Source of the DNA: Maribellus maritimus
GTDB taxonomy: Bacteria > Bacteroidota > Bacteroidia > Bacteroidales > Prolixibacteraceae
DNA length: 64,000 bases
NCBI RefSeq assembly: GCF_022267315.1
Contig: NZ_JAIKLE010000001.1
Span: forward strand, 124,001-188,000
Reading direction: 5' to 3'
Made by a program: the position numbers and the translations under genes. Below the pieces are notes generated by a model. The model saw only the letters and a program-made list of their open reading frames with translations. It had not been told where the DNA came from and did not search any database. Below, piece after piece: positions 35,131 through 43,252 of this stretch. Numbering within the stretch: position 1 is the first letter of the stretch; each line of letters opens with the position of its first letter.

Positions 35131-36525
35131 TTAATTTCCTGAAATTACAGCAACCCATTCCAAATCCCCGGGTGCTTTCAACTGAACAAGGTTTCCGCCA
35201 CGAATCCTTTCTTCGGATAACAGTTTTCCTTTCCGCACATTATACCATTGAAGGCTGAAAGATTTTTCAAATTCTGAAAGGTCGAGATTCACTTCACCGC
35301 CGTTGGTAAAAAACAAAACATAATTTTTACCGGGCCAGGCTGCCAAATACGCCTCGTTTTCCCCACGTTCAGAGAGCAAATTATTAGCTGGCCGGAGTTG
35401 CCATAATTTTACGGTATTTTCAATCTCTCTGGCTACTTTTACTGAATTCATTGATAAATTCGATAATCCCAGACCTGAAGGTGGCCGATGAAAACGTACC
35501 GATGCAGCACCACCCAAAACATGTCGCCACCAGCGTTCCAGTCCGTCTTTGGTAGTTCCGTGTCTTCCGCCATCGGCGCCATAGGTCTTTACCGTATTTA
35601 GCGGTCGGGGATTTGACAAGATATAGCTTTTCACCCATTGAAAATTATCCCAGTGAACTTGTCCTTTTTGTTGGTTGTTCTGCGACACATCGCAAAAAGC
35701 ATATCTTTCCGGGTGGTCAAAGGTTCGTTTGTGATGTTCCGATTTTAAGTCCCAGTTATCCCACATTTCTGTAACACAAATCTCTTTACCAATCTCCTTT
35801 GCTTTTCCCAGAATATGTTCCGCCCAAAATACAGCCCACTCTTCTTCTGCCGAAGTTTCGTTATCCATGCAATACAAAACATGATTATAATTTAAGGCAT
35901 ACGAAAGCATTTTATCCACAACCTTTAACTGATAATTTAGCAGTATTTTATTGTTTTGCTGTTTGGGCGTTGTAAAAAAGAAAGGTTGTTTATTTGCTCC
36001 CGGATGATCGGGATAAACCGAGTCTAACCGCGATTGCTCAATGGAATAATTAATGTTGTTTTTAGGATTGAAAGGATGGGGAGGCCAGTTGTTACGCGAA
36101 TAATCAAACCTGTCCCAAACCTCAATCTGAACAACAATGTCTCTTTTTTGAGTCTCCTTAAGAAAGTTTTCAAATCTTTGCCAATACTCATCGTTCCATC
36201 GATCCAAATTGTATTTTCCATCTTCCACCAGCAAAAACGGATACAATTCAAATCCCTTATCTTGCCGGTCGCTCATCGTATTTCGAACATAATTTGCCCC
36301 AACCGTTTTCATCGAATCCAAATGGGGAATCAATATCTCATTTGGCCATTGAAACAAATTATCATCGCTGCTGGCTCCAAGCAGCATTACTGGTTCTCCT
36401 TTATATTGCCAATACCAGGGATCTTCAGTCCAAGGTTGAATTCTTAAGTCTTTTGAAATTTTGTTGCACCCAAAAGATAGTACCAAAAGAAAAACAACAA
36501 AAAAAGACATCCACTTCATTTTCAT
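35131..36525 (-). CDS. Lipoprotein with glycoside-hydrolase-like TIM barrel
   Basis: 464-residue predicted lipoprotein: the lipobox LSFGC places Cys20 as the lipidated residue. The central region resembles a clan GH-A-like barrel: MLLGASSDDNLFQWPN, GANYVRNTMSD, DIVVQIEVWDRFDY, HVLYCMDNETSAEEEWA (possible acid Glu after Asn, as in GH-A NE pairs) and ICVTEMWDNWD (possible nucleophile Glu). The last 90 residues look like a collagenase-type putative binding domain (YLAAWPGKNYVLFFTNGG). The family is not certain. It lies 14 bases after the neighbouring GH140-like gene in the same direction. Confidence 0.72.
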   Translation of the reverse strand: MKMKWMSFFVVFLLVLSFGCNKISKDLRIQPWTEDPWYWQYKGEPVMLLGASSDDNLFQWPNEILIPHLDSMKTVGANYVRNTMSDRQDKGFELYPFLLVEDGKYNLDRWNDEYWQRFENFLKETQKRDIVVQIEVWDRFDYSRNNWPPHPFNPKNNINYSIEQSRLDSVYPDHPGANKQPFFFTTPKQQNNKILLNYQLKVVDKMLSYALNYNHVLYCMDNETSAEEEWAVFWAEHILGKAKEIGKEICVTEMWDNWDLKSEHHKRTFDHPERYAFCDVSQNNQQKGQVHWDNFQWVKSYILSNPRPLNTVKTYGADGGRHGTTKDGLERWWRHVLGGAASVRFHRPPSGLGLSNLSMNSVKVAREIENTVKLWQLRPANNLLSERGENEAYLAAWPGKNYVLFFTNGGEVNLDLSEFEKSFSLQWYNVRKGKLLSEERIRGGNLVQLKAPGDLEWVAVISGN

Positions 36526-36538
36526 ACCAGCTTAATTT

Positions 36539-38266
36539 TTATTTTTTCTTTAGCACTATAATCATATCATTTTCAAAATTATGGGCAAATTGAATCGTAT
36601 TAGAAATTTTTGCGACAGTTACTGTTTCTGCTTCTCCCGAATCAAAATTTACGCGCTTCACATCTTCAAATTCCTGTTGAAGAATATCTGCCTTTGTATA
36701 CTTATTTGTCGCCGGGTTAAACCATTGAGCAGAATATTCATAGCCCTTCGAATTAAATAGTTTCACATCACTCTTGTCTGGAACATAAACTACTATTATT
36801 TTATCATCGGCCGATTTTACAACTGAAATCCAATGATTAAATTTCTCCTCGCCCGGTTGGCTTTCCAAAATCTCATTTGCCGGAAACAGCTTCCACCAAT
36901 CAAATTGATTTACAAATTCGGCCAAATATCCCATTTGTATACTTCCGGGGAATTCTATACTTTTTCTCCAGCCGGTAACACCATCTGTATCACCGTGATT
37001 TAAAATGCGCTCACCAGGTTGCAACCAGGGCCAAATTCCATTTGCGCCATAAGTTACACCTGCGATTGGATTAGCAAATATGCTCCAGTAGCTTGCATTC
37101 CTTACATCTGTTGCGTCAATTCGGAAACCGATTTCTTCGTAATTGGGCTCTAAATTAATATAGGGCATTGGTTTAAGTTTGCTCCACATTTTCGCCACGG
37201 GTCCTTTGTTAATCCAGTTTACGGTACCTTCCTGATTGGAATGTGACGATTGGTATCCCATTAAATCGTACCAATCTTCCTGAGCATACAAATCACCTAC
37301 AAAAGAACGTCCGTGAGGATGCAGGGTAACCGGTGCATGGTCGATGTCGTTAAAAACCCTCCGCCCGATTTCCTTCCATTTTAGCTCCAGATCATCATAA
37401 TATTTTCCGTCGCCACCCAGTGTCCAGACCACATGATTTCCCTGGTAACGCGCAACAATATATTTTGCCAGTAATACAGCCTCTTCGAGCGGCAATGTGT
37501 AGCCCGGACTCAACTCACGACCTTGTCCCATCAGAAGCGCCCATAAAATTACCGGGGAAACCAGCAGACCTTTGTCGTTTGCTTCATCTATTTTCTTATC
37601 AATGCGTTTAAAAAATTCCGGATGAATTTTAATCCGGCCCGTTCCTTCAATGGCTGTTAGTCCCTCTGCATTTTTGTCGCAGCCGCGCCATTCGGTTGTA
37701 ACCAGCTGAATGGTATTGTAATGATTCTCTTTTCGCTGACTAAGGTAATGCTGCCATTCTTCATCGGTTGATTTTAAAGCACCGTTCCATGCCGTACATG
37801 CCAGCCAGAAAAACGGTGTTCCATCGCTGTATGACAGGTAGTATTTTCCGGGTTCGTGCTGAATTGTACCTTTTTGAAAAAGTAGTTCCTGATGATTATT
37901 GCCATTGCAGGTAAAATCTCCTTCCACTTTATTTAATCCCTGATTCTCTGTGTCGGTACATTCCGATTTCCAGGTCCACTTTCCAATTTCATCGGGCATA
38001 AACCGAACTTTCCAGTCGGTTCCACCATCCCAAAATCCCCGAACCGTTTTTTGCCTGCCCGACGGTGCGGTAAAAACCACTTTAAAATCCCGGACGTCGT
38101 AGATGGGATTATCGTACGTTTTTGAGCTTATGAAAGGAATTTCAAATTTTGACCAGATTATGGGAAAAGCGTCGGTTTCCTGAGCTTGAATTTCAATCGT
38201 GTTTTGCGCAAAACCATGCGTAATAAAAATCAAAGATAGAAGTACGGAGATAAAAGCTCTTTTCAT
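36539..38266 (-). CDS. Secreted DUF5060/DUF4038 glycoside hydrolase (GH140-like)
   Basis: 575-residue exported protein. Signal peptide ends at HGFAQ. Domains in order: DUF5060 beta-sandwich (about residues 25-110; FKVVFTAPSGRQKTVRGFWDGG), DUF4038 TIM barrel (about 135-470; FFWLACTAWNG, NTIQLVTTEWRG, HVVWTLGGDG, MPYINLEPNYEEIG) and a C-terminal collagen-binding-like domain (KIIVVYVPDKSDVKLF). DUF4038 proteins include GH140 apiosidases acting on rhamnogalacturonan II side chains. Together with the PL11 remnant nearby, pectin use is a reasonable inference; the exact substrate is open. Confidence 0.8.
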   Translation of the reverse strand: MKRAFISVLLSLIFITHGFAQNTIEIQAQETDAFPIIWSKFEIPFISSKTYDNPIYDVRDFKVVFTAPSGRQKTVRGFWDGGTDWKVRFMPDEIGKWTWKSECTDTENQGLNKVEGDFTCNGNNHQELLFQKGTIQHEPGKYYLSYSDGTPFFWLACTAWNGALKSTDEEWQHYLSQRKENHYNTIQLVTTEWRGCDKNAEGLTAIEGTGRIKIHPEFFKRIDKKIDEANDKGLLVSPVILWALLMGQGRELSPGYTLPLEEAVLLAKYIVARYQGNHVVWTLGGDGKYYDDLELKWKEIGRRVFNDIDHAPVTLHPHGRSFVGDLYAQEDWYDLMGYQSSHSNQEGTVNWINKGPVAKMWSKLKPMPYINLEPNYEEIGFRIDATDVRNASYWSIFANPIAGVTYGANGIWPWLQPGERILNHGDTDGVTGWRKSIEFPGSIQMGYLAEFVNQFDWWKLFPANEILESQPGEEKFNHWISVVKSADDKIIVVYVPDKSDVKLFNSKGYEYSAQWFNPATNKYTKADILQQEFEDVKRVNFDSGEAETVTVAKISNTIQFAHNFENDMIIVLKKK

Positions 38267-38310
38267 TTTAAAGTTTAATTGGTTAAATAATTGAAAACTA
38301 AATATAACAA

Positions 38311-38336
38311 AAAAGGCCAGGTATATAAACCCGGCC
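38311..38336 (-). terminator. Terminator after the second sugar epimerase gene
   Basis: On the minus strand GGCCGGGT, a six-base loop and ACCTGGCC form an eight-pair stem with one G-U, followed by TTTTTTG. It lies 24 bases after the stop of the epimerase gene at 38360. Confidence 0.75.
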
Positions 38337-38359
38337 CTCCTTTTTCGAAATATTTTTTT

Positions 38360-39196
38360 CTATTTTGTAGTGGCAACCACGCCTCTGAAATAGCCGATAG
38401 ATTCTGCAATTCCCATAAACGGATCTTTCATATCCTTTTCATGTTCAAGACTGATAACACCTGAATAACCAACCTTGCGCATCATTTTAACCAGTGCAGG
38501 AAAATCAATTATTCCACGTCCAACTTCAAGTGAATAGCCTAATTTTGTCGTTCCGGTTACATCTTTCAGATGCATATCAAACACACGGGTGTGGTATTTT
38601 TTCAAATCTGCCACAGGGTCTTTTCCGTTTCGTGTATCGTGGCCAATATCCAGACACATCCCCATGCGCGGATCCAAATCTTTTACACTGTCCCAAACAT
38701 CTTCAGCATCAGGAAAAACCTCAATATCAGGACCATGCAAATGGATCGCGTAATTGAACCCGTATTCTTTTACTTTTTTATCTACATATGGAAGCAATTC
38801 GTAGGTAGGCACCCCAACAATGGTTTTTACACCAACTCTTTTTGCATATTCAAAGGCTTTATCAATGGCCTCTTCCGACCTCATATACAATGGACCAACC
38901 GCATAACCGGTAACATCGTATTCTTTCAGCTTGGCATGAAAAGCAGCAATTTCTTCATCGGTGCTCGTTAAAGGGAGATGAAAATCTTTGATGCACAGAT
39001 AATGTACATCACAACGTTGCAGTGTTTCCAAGGTGGTTTCCAGGTCAAAATTCACAAATGTATAACCAGCCATCCCCAGTTTAAACTTTTCACCTGTTTC
39101 GGGTGCAGGCTGAGGACCAGGACGTTCCTGACCGTTAACGATAACGGAACTTAAGAACAATAAAATAACGAGAGAGATCTTTTCTATTTTTTTCAT
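38360..39196 (-). CDS. Secreted sugar phosphate isomerase/epimerase-like TIM barrel protein
   Basis: 278-residue xylose-isomerase-like TIM barrel protein with a signal peptide (MKKIEKISLVILLFLSSVIV, cleavage near VNGQE). Barrel strands with likely metal ligands include YAIHLHGPDIEVFPD, MGMCLDIGHDTRNG, VFDMHLKDVTG and SGVISLEHEKDM, giving the His/Asp/Glu set of the family. It shares only the general fold with the protein at 34120. It is transcribed separately, with a -7 element at 39234-39241 and a terminator at 38311-38336. Confidence 0.85.
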   Translation of the reverse strand: MKKIEKISLVILLFLSSVIVNGQERPGPQPAPETGEKFKLGMAGYTFVNFDLETTLETLQRCDVHYLCIKDFHLPLTSTDEEIAAFHAKLKEYDVTGYAVGPLYMRSEEAIDKAFEYAKRVGVKTIVGVPTYELLPYVDKKVKEYGFNYAIHLHGPDIEVFPDAEDVWDSVKDLDPRMGMCLDIGHDTRNGKDPVADLKKYHTRVFDMHLKDVTGTTKLGYSLEVGRGIIDFPALVKMMRKVGYSGVISLEHEKDMKDPFMGIAESIGYFRGVVATTK

Positions 39197-39233
39197 GATT
39201 AAAAACTTTTGTCAAGTTGGTTTTTGAATGACG

Positions 39234-39241
39234 CAAATCTA
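39234..39241 (-). promoter_or_regulatory. Candidate -7 element of the epimerase gene
   Basis: The minus strand reads TAGATTTG, an exact TAnnTTTG match, 37 bases before the ATG at 39196. Confidence 0.4.
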
Positions 39242-39376
39242 CTAAAAATTATAAATCAAATTTCAAATTATTCGTTATTAAAATAATCAAAAAAGTGGGT
39301 AACCGCTTTTATTCTTTTGTTTTTTTAAAGACATTTACTATTAGTATTGATTGGTGTTCTCAAAAGAAAACGAAAA

Positions 39377-40027
39377 ATGAAATATATAGCAAATGTTATC
39401 GGGGCAACAGGTTTAGTAGGAAGCCAACTCATTCCGTTGTTGTTAGAAAACGAACAATTTGAAAAAGTACGTATTTTTGTCCGGCGTGACTCAAATATTC
39501 AACATCCAAAACTGGAACAGCAGGTTGTTGATTTTGGCGATGAGCAAACATGGAAGACACATTTGACCGGTGACGTTTTATTTTCGGCACTGGGAACCAC
39601 TTTAAAACAGGCTGGCAGCAAGGAAAAAGAATACGAAATAGATTTTACATTTAACCTGAATTTTGCCAAAAAAGCCAAAGAAAATGGCATCGAGAATTAT
39701 GTATTGGTATCGTCTGTGGGAGCAAATACAGACTCACGAATTTTTTATACGCGGATGAAAGGAGAACTTGATGAAGCTGTTTCAAAAATAGGGTTTAAAA
39801 ACCTCACAATTCTAAGGCCCTCCTCATTAACAGGAAATCGAAAAGAAAAGCGTACGGCAGAAATCATTTCAATCCCCATCCTCCTTTTACTTACTAAATT
39901 TGTATTCAAAAAGTATCGGCCCATTAAAGATAAAACGGTTGCACAGGCAATGATAAACGCAATTTTAAAACCCACGTCGAAAAAAACAATTTGGGAAGCC
40001 GATGAGGTTCTCCGGTTAGCTGAATAG
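39377..40027 (+). CDS. NAD(P)-binding oxidoreductase, HTATIP2-like
   Basis: 216-residue Rossmann-fold protein of the atypical SDR/NAD(P)H-binding group. The nucleotide loop VIGATGLVGSQL is at residues 7-18; VLVSSVGANTDS followed by FYTRMKGELDEAV supplies the Ser and Tyr/Lys-like positions typical of HTATIP2-type proteins, and LTILRPSSLTG follows. No substrate can be inferred. The frame extends upstream to a TTG at 39347, but ATG 39377 gives the family N-terminus. Confidence 0.85.
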   Translation: MKYIANVIGATGLVGSQLIPLLLENEQFEKVRIFVRRDSNIQHPKLEQQVVDFGDEQTWKTHLTGDVLFSALGTTLKQAGSKEKEYEIDFTFNLNFAKKAKENGIENYVLVSSVGANTDSRIFYTRMKGELDEAVSKIGFKNLTILRPSSLTGNRKEKRTAEIISIPILLLLTKFVFKKYRPIKDKTVAQAMINAILKPTSKKTIWEADEVLRLAE

Positions 40028-40081
40028 CAGATTTCCTTAAAAAAATCATTATTTTTAATGCTCTGGCTAACATTCAAAACC

Positions 40082-40878
40082 ATGTGGAAAAAACGTCTCT
40101 TCATCTCGCTGCTTTTGCCATTGTCTGGTTTTCAAAAAACGGCACCTTTGCGCAAATAATAATGGGAAATCCGGATCGCGGTGCCATTGCTGTAAAAAAC
40201 GCTGACAGCATTTTTCTCAGCTGGCGTTTATTGGGCAATGATTCAAAAAATACTGCTTTTAATATTTATCGGATCAATTAGAAAATAACACAAAAACCGG
40301 TAGCTAACAAAACTTGTTTCATTGCTCCGGAAGGAAAAATAAATGATTCGTAGTCAATTATTCCATTTTTAAATGAAAAAGAAAATATCCGGCAAGCGTT
40401 AAAAGTCAACGTTTATCCCAATCCTTCTTTTTGATGTTCTTCTAAAAACTTCCGAGAGGTATCATCACAATGATACATCGGCAGGCGATTTGGACGGAAA
40501 CGGCGATTGCGAAATTGTACTACACCAAGCTGGTCGAAACCACGAAAATTCGCACAACGAACCTACAAGCGACCTCATTTTACAGGCCTATAAAATGGAC
40601 GGAACATTTCTGTGGGAAATAAATCTCGGCAAGAACATTCGGGCAGGAGCTCATTACACTGAATTTATAGTGTATGATTTAGACTGTGACGGAGAAGCAG
40701 AAATAGTATGCAAAACGACAGACGGAACAAAGGACGGTGTTGGAAAAATCATTGGTGACCAGCCAAAAAACTATGCGAATGAAAATGGAAAGATTCTGGA
40801 TGGACCGAAATTTCTATGCGCGAGAGATTGACAGAAAAAGAACTTGCCACAGTCGATTATATCCCCAAGAAAACGTAA
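40082..40878 (+). pseudogene. Decayed PL11 rhamnogalacturonan lyase
   Basis: Remnant of a secreted polysaccharide lyase family 11 enzyme, which cleaves the rhamnogalacturonan I backbone. Pieces in order: ATG 40082 starts a signal peptide (MWKKRLFISLLLPLSG) in one frame; the frame then shifts and reads PDRGAIAVKNADSIFLSWRL to about 40281, where a stop interrupts INxKKITQKPVANKTCFI-like sequence; after a gap, YHHNDTSAGDLDGNG, AGAHYTEFIVYDLDCDGEAE and KTTDGTKDGVGKIIGD follow from about 40455 to 40831; a third frame gives LTEKELATVDYIPKK ending at 40878. Intact PL11 enzymes are about 600 residues, so an internal part and more than half of the C-terminus are gone. Multiple lesions show true decay, not sequencing error. 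Confidence 0.85.
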
Positions 40879-40952
40879 ATAATATCCAATTCAAAGAAAA
40901 ACTTGAACCAAACAAATAAAATCCTGTTTCTATTCAAAATAAATTAAAGACT

Positions 40953-41393
40953 ATGTACACAGGATTACTTCACACGCATAATATGTTTCGCTGGTTAGTA
41001 TTGCTTGCCCTCGTTCTGGCAATTGTTTTAGCTTACGCCGGCTGGTTTGGAAAGAGAGACTGGAAAAAAACAGATAATTTAACCGGACTGCTCCTTGTTA
41101 TTTTTATGGACGTTCAGTTTTTAGTTGGTATTATTTTATATGCCTTTGTCAGTCCGTTAACCAAAGCTGCATTTGCTGATTTTGGCGCGGCTATGAGCAA
41201 TCCCGATTTACGTTTCTACGCCGTGGAACATATTTTAATGATGATAATTGCGCTGGCAATCGTGCATATCGGTCGTTCAAAATCAAAAAAAGCAGTATCT
41301 CCATCAAAAAAACACAGGCTAGCAGCAATATTTTATACGATTGGGTTGATTTTGATTTTAGCCGCTATTCCCTGGAACAGAGCCCTCATGTAA
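40953..41393 (+). CDS. Four-helix conserved membrane protein
   Basis: 146-residue integral membrane protein with four helices: HNMFRWLVLLALVLAIVLAY, LTGLLLVIFMDVQFLVGIIL, EHILMMIIALAIVHIG and LAAIFYTIGLILILAAIPW. His residues in helices 1 and 3 (LLHTHNMFR and AVEHILMMI, IVHIG) are placed as possible haem ligands, and related Bacteroidota proteins are often labelled cytochrome b, but haem binding is not established. No operon partner on its strand. Start ATG is the only good one. Confidence 0.8.
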   Translation: MYTGLLHTHNMFRWLVLLALVLAIVLAYAGWFGKRDWKKTDNLTGLLLVIFMDVQFLVGIILYAFVSPLTKAAFADFGAAMSNPDLRFYAVEHILMMIIALAIVHIGRSKSKKAVSPSKKHRLAAIFYTIGLILILAAIPWNRALM

Positions 41394-41449
41394 ATCAAAT
41401 TGTCAAAAAATATCAGTTCAAAAACATAAGGCTGCCAGAAGAATAGGTT

Positions 41450-42637
41450 TTAGCCGGATGCCTGAAACCTTCGGAAAAATTCATACTTTCTGCGGACATG
41501 ACACTTTGAGCCACATGTGCCATCTGCACCGTAGGTTTTCCAATTGCAGCCTTTACAGGGATTAATAACAAAAAATCGTATTTTTTTAATGGTACCATAA
41601 ATAATGATTAAACCGAGGATAATCCCAAAAGGCCAGTGCCAGGCCGGGATGGAATATTCAGTTGGCCCACCCACTGAATCTCCAAAAATTAACGGAACGC
41701 AGCATTGTTTTACCACCAGTTCTCCTTGCACACGGTATGCATGATACTGATAATCAGGAAAAACAAACTGATCTGTAATCAAACCGGCAGCCAACGCCAG
41801 TACGATTAAAGCAAGCGCGTAGAAAGTTGCAGGTTTACCTCCCATCGATTTTCTAATTGCATTTAGTTCACCAAGATTCGTGGCTGGCCCCGCTATCATG
41901 TATGCGATGGCAGCCCCGGGTGTAGCACCAAGCAATAACAATCCCTGCACCACCACAATTGATGGAATGCTGCATGCATACACCGGAATTCCAAGTAAAA
42001 TCACATAAATCAGGGTTGATAATTCCTGTTGCCCCAGCCAGGCTGAAATCCATTCCAAAGGTAGAAAGGCAAGCAACAATGACGCAATTGAAAGTCCGAT
42101 TAAAATATCGACACTCACATCAGAACCCAATTCAAAAAAAGACCATTTTAATGTACCTGATAACTTTGATTTGTGTGCTTTTTCCCGAACACTTCTTTCA
42201 TACTTTGAAGAATTTTTTTGACGACTTATTTTTTTTTGAGGCTTTTTGAAAATTTTATTGCCAATTGTCCCCATTAACAACGACCCCAAAACAGCTGCCA
42301 AAACGAGTGTAACCGTCAGTTTCCAACCTAACAATTTTAACGAAACTGTAATTAGCACAGGCGAAAGAACAGGTGTGGAAGTCATAAAAGCAAGCATATT
42401 GCCAATTGTTGCACCGCTTCTGAAAAGTCCGATTCCCAGGGGAATGGTACCACAGGAGCACAGGGGGAGGATACAACCAACTCCAACAGATTTAAAAAGT
42501 GAAGATGAATCCCTTCCTCCAAGATGTTGTTTTAAAATGTTGGAGGGCACATAAAAGCGCATTATCCCGGCAATAAAAAAACCAAGAACAACATACGGAG
42601 CCGATTCCAGTAGTGTATTAAAAAGTATTGATATCAA
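41450..42637 (-). CDS. SO_0444-type Cu/Zn efflux permease
   Basis: 395-residue permease of the DUF318/ArsP-like superfamily, SO_0444 subgroup, proposed to export copper or zinc. The signature ILPLCSCGTIPLGIGLFRSG is near residue 58; a matching second half (VYACSIPSIVVVQGLLLLGA) follows, for about eight to ten helices in total. A Lys/Arg-rich cytoplasmic loop (KKPQKKISRQKNSSKYERS) divides the halves. The C-terminal tail carries a cysteine cluster (CKGCNWKTYGADGTCGSKC) that may bind metal. It overlaps the upstream gene by four bases (ATGA), indicating coupled expression. Confidence 0.88.
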   Translation of the reverse strand: MISILFNTLLESAPYVVLGFFIAGIMRFYVPSNILKQHLGGRDSSSLFKSVGVGCILPLCSCGTIPLGIGLFRSGATIGNMLAFMTSTPVLSPVLITVSLKLLGWKLTVTLVLAAVLGSLLMGTIGNKIFKKPQKKISRQKNSSKYERSVREKAHKSKLSGTLKWSFFELGSDVSVDILIGLSIASLLLAFLPLEWISAWLGQQELSTLIYVILLGIPVYACSIPSIVVVQGLLLLGATPGAAIAYMIAGPATNLGELNAIRKSMGGKPATFYALALIVLALAAGLITDQFVFPDYQYHAYRVQGELVVKQCCVPLIFGDSVGGPTEYSIPAWHWPFGIILGLIIIYGTIKKIRFFVINPCKGCNWKTYGADGTCGSKCHVRRKYEFFRRFQASG

Positions 42638-43194
42638 AGCCCCACCTCCTCTTCCGAAACAAATTCGACTTCAGCTTCATCGAAAAAAAATGCCGATTCA
42701 TAAGGTTTTCGGGTGTCAATTCTGAAAGTTCCCCGCACCTTAACAACCGCCTGAATCATATCGGTTCTTGTAACCAACCATTCTTCTTTAAGATTTATTC
42801 TTAGGGTCCACCTCATGGCTACTTCGGGAAGGTGAACGCATGCATTTGCCAATCCAAGTGTAGGATAAAGGAAAAAAGTGTGGACAGCAATTTTGTTATC
42901 CACAGCGCGGCACCCGGGACTAAAAAAAACGGCGGCACCTGTAAGCTCCATTCTTTTACCCTGAGATTCAAGCAATTCTTTGGGTATGGAAAACTCTGCA
43001 TTCTCTCCGTCGACAATATTCGCACGGACCTTATAGAAGTACTCCCAATTCTGATCTGCTTCATTAAAGGTGAGGTCATCAAGAGTTGGCATTGCGTCAG
43101 AACTTTCGTTGCCTGATTGTATTTTGCTGAATTCGATAAAATACAATAAACCAATTAAAATAATTATCAATATGGCAATTCCCCACTTTTTCAT
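42634..43194 (-). CDS. Membrane-anchored DUF3299-like partner of the metal permease
   Basis: 186-residue protein with one N-terminal membrane helix (GIAILIIILIGLLYFIEF) and an extracytoplasmic domain. The segment ELTGAAVFFSPGCRAVDNKI followed by HTFFLYPTLGLANACVHLP resembles DUF3299-type proteins, in which the Cys positions may bind metal. Its stop overlaps the start of the SO_0444-type permease, so the two proteins probably work together in metal handling. Family assignment is tentative. Confidence 0.7.
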   Translation of the reverse strand: MKKWGIAILIIILIGLLYFIEFSKIQSGNESSDAMPTLDDLTFNEADQNWEYFYKVRANIVDGENAEFSIPKELLESQGKRMELTGAAVFFSPGCRAVDNKIAVHTFFLYPTLGLANACVHLPEVAMRWTLRINLKEEWLVTRTDMIQAVVKVRGTFRIDTRKPYESAFFFDEAEVEFVSEEEVGL

Positions 43195-43252
43195 CCCTTC
43201 TGATTTTCTGAAACAGATATTCCGGTACCTCTGTCTCCCAAATTCAAACTAA

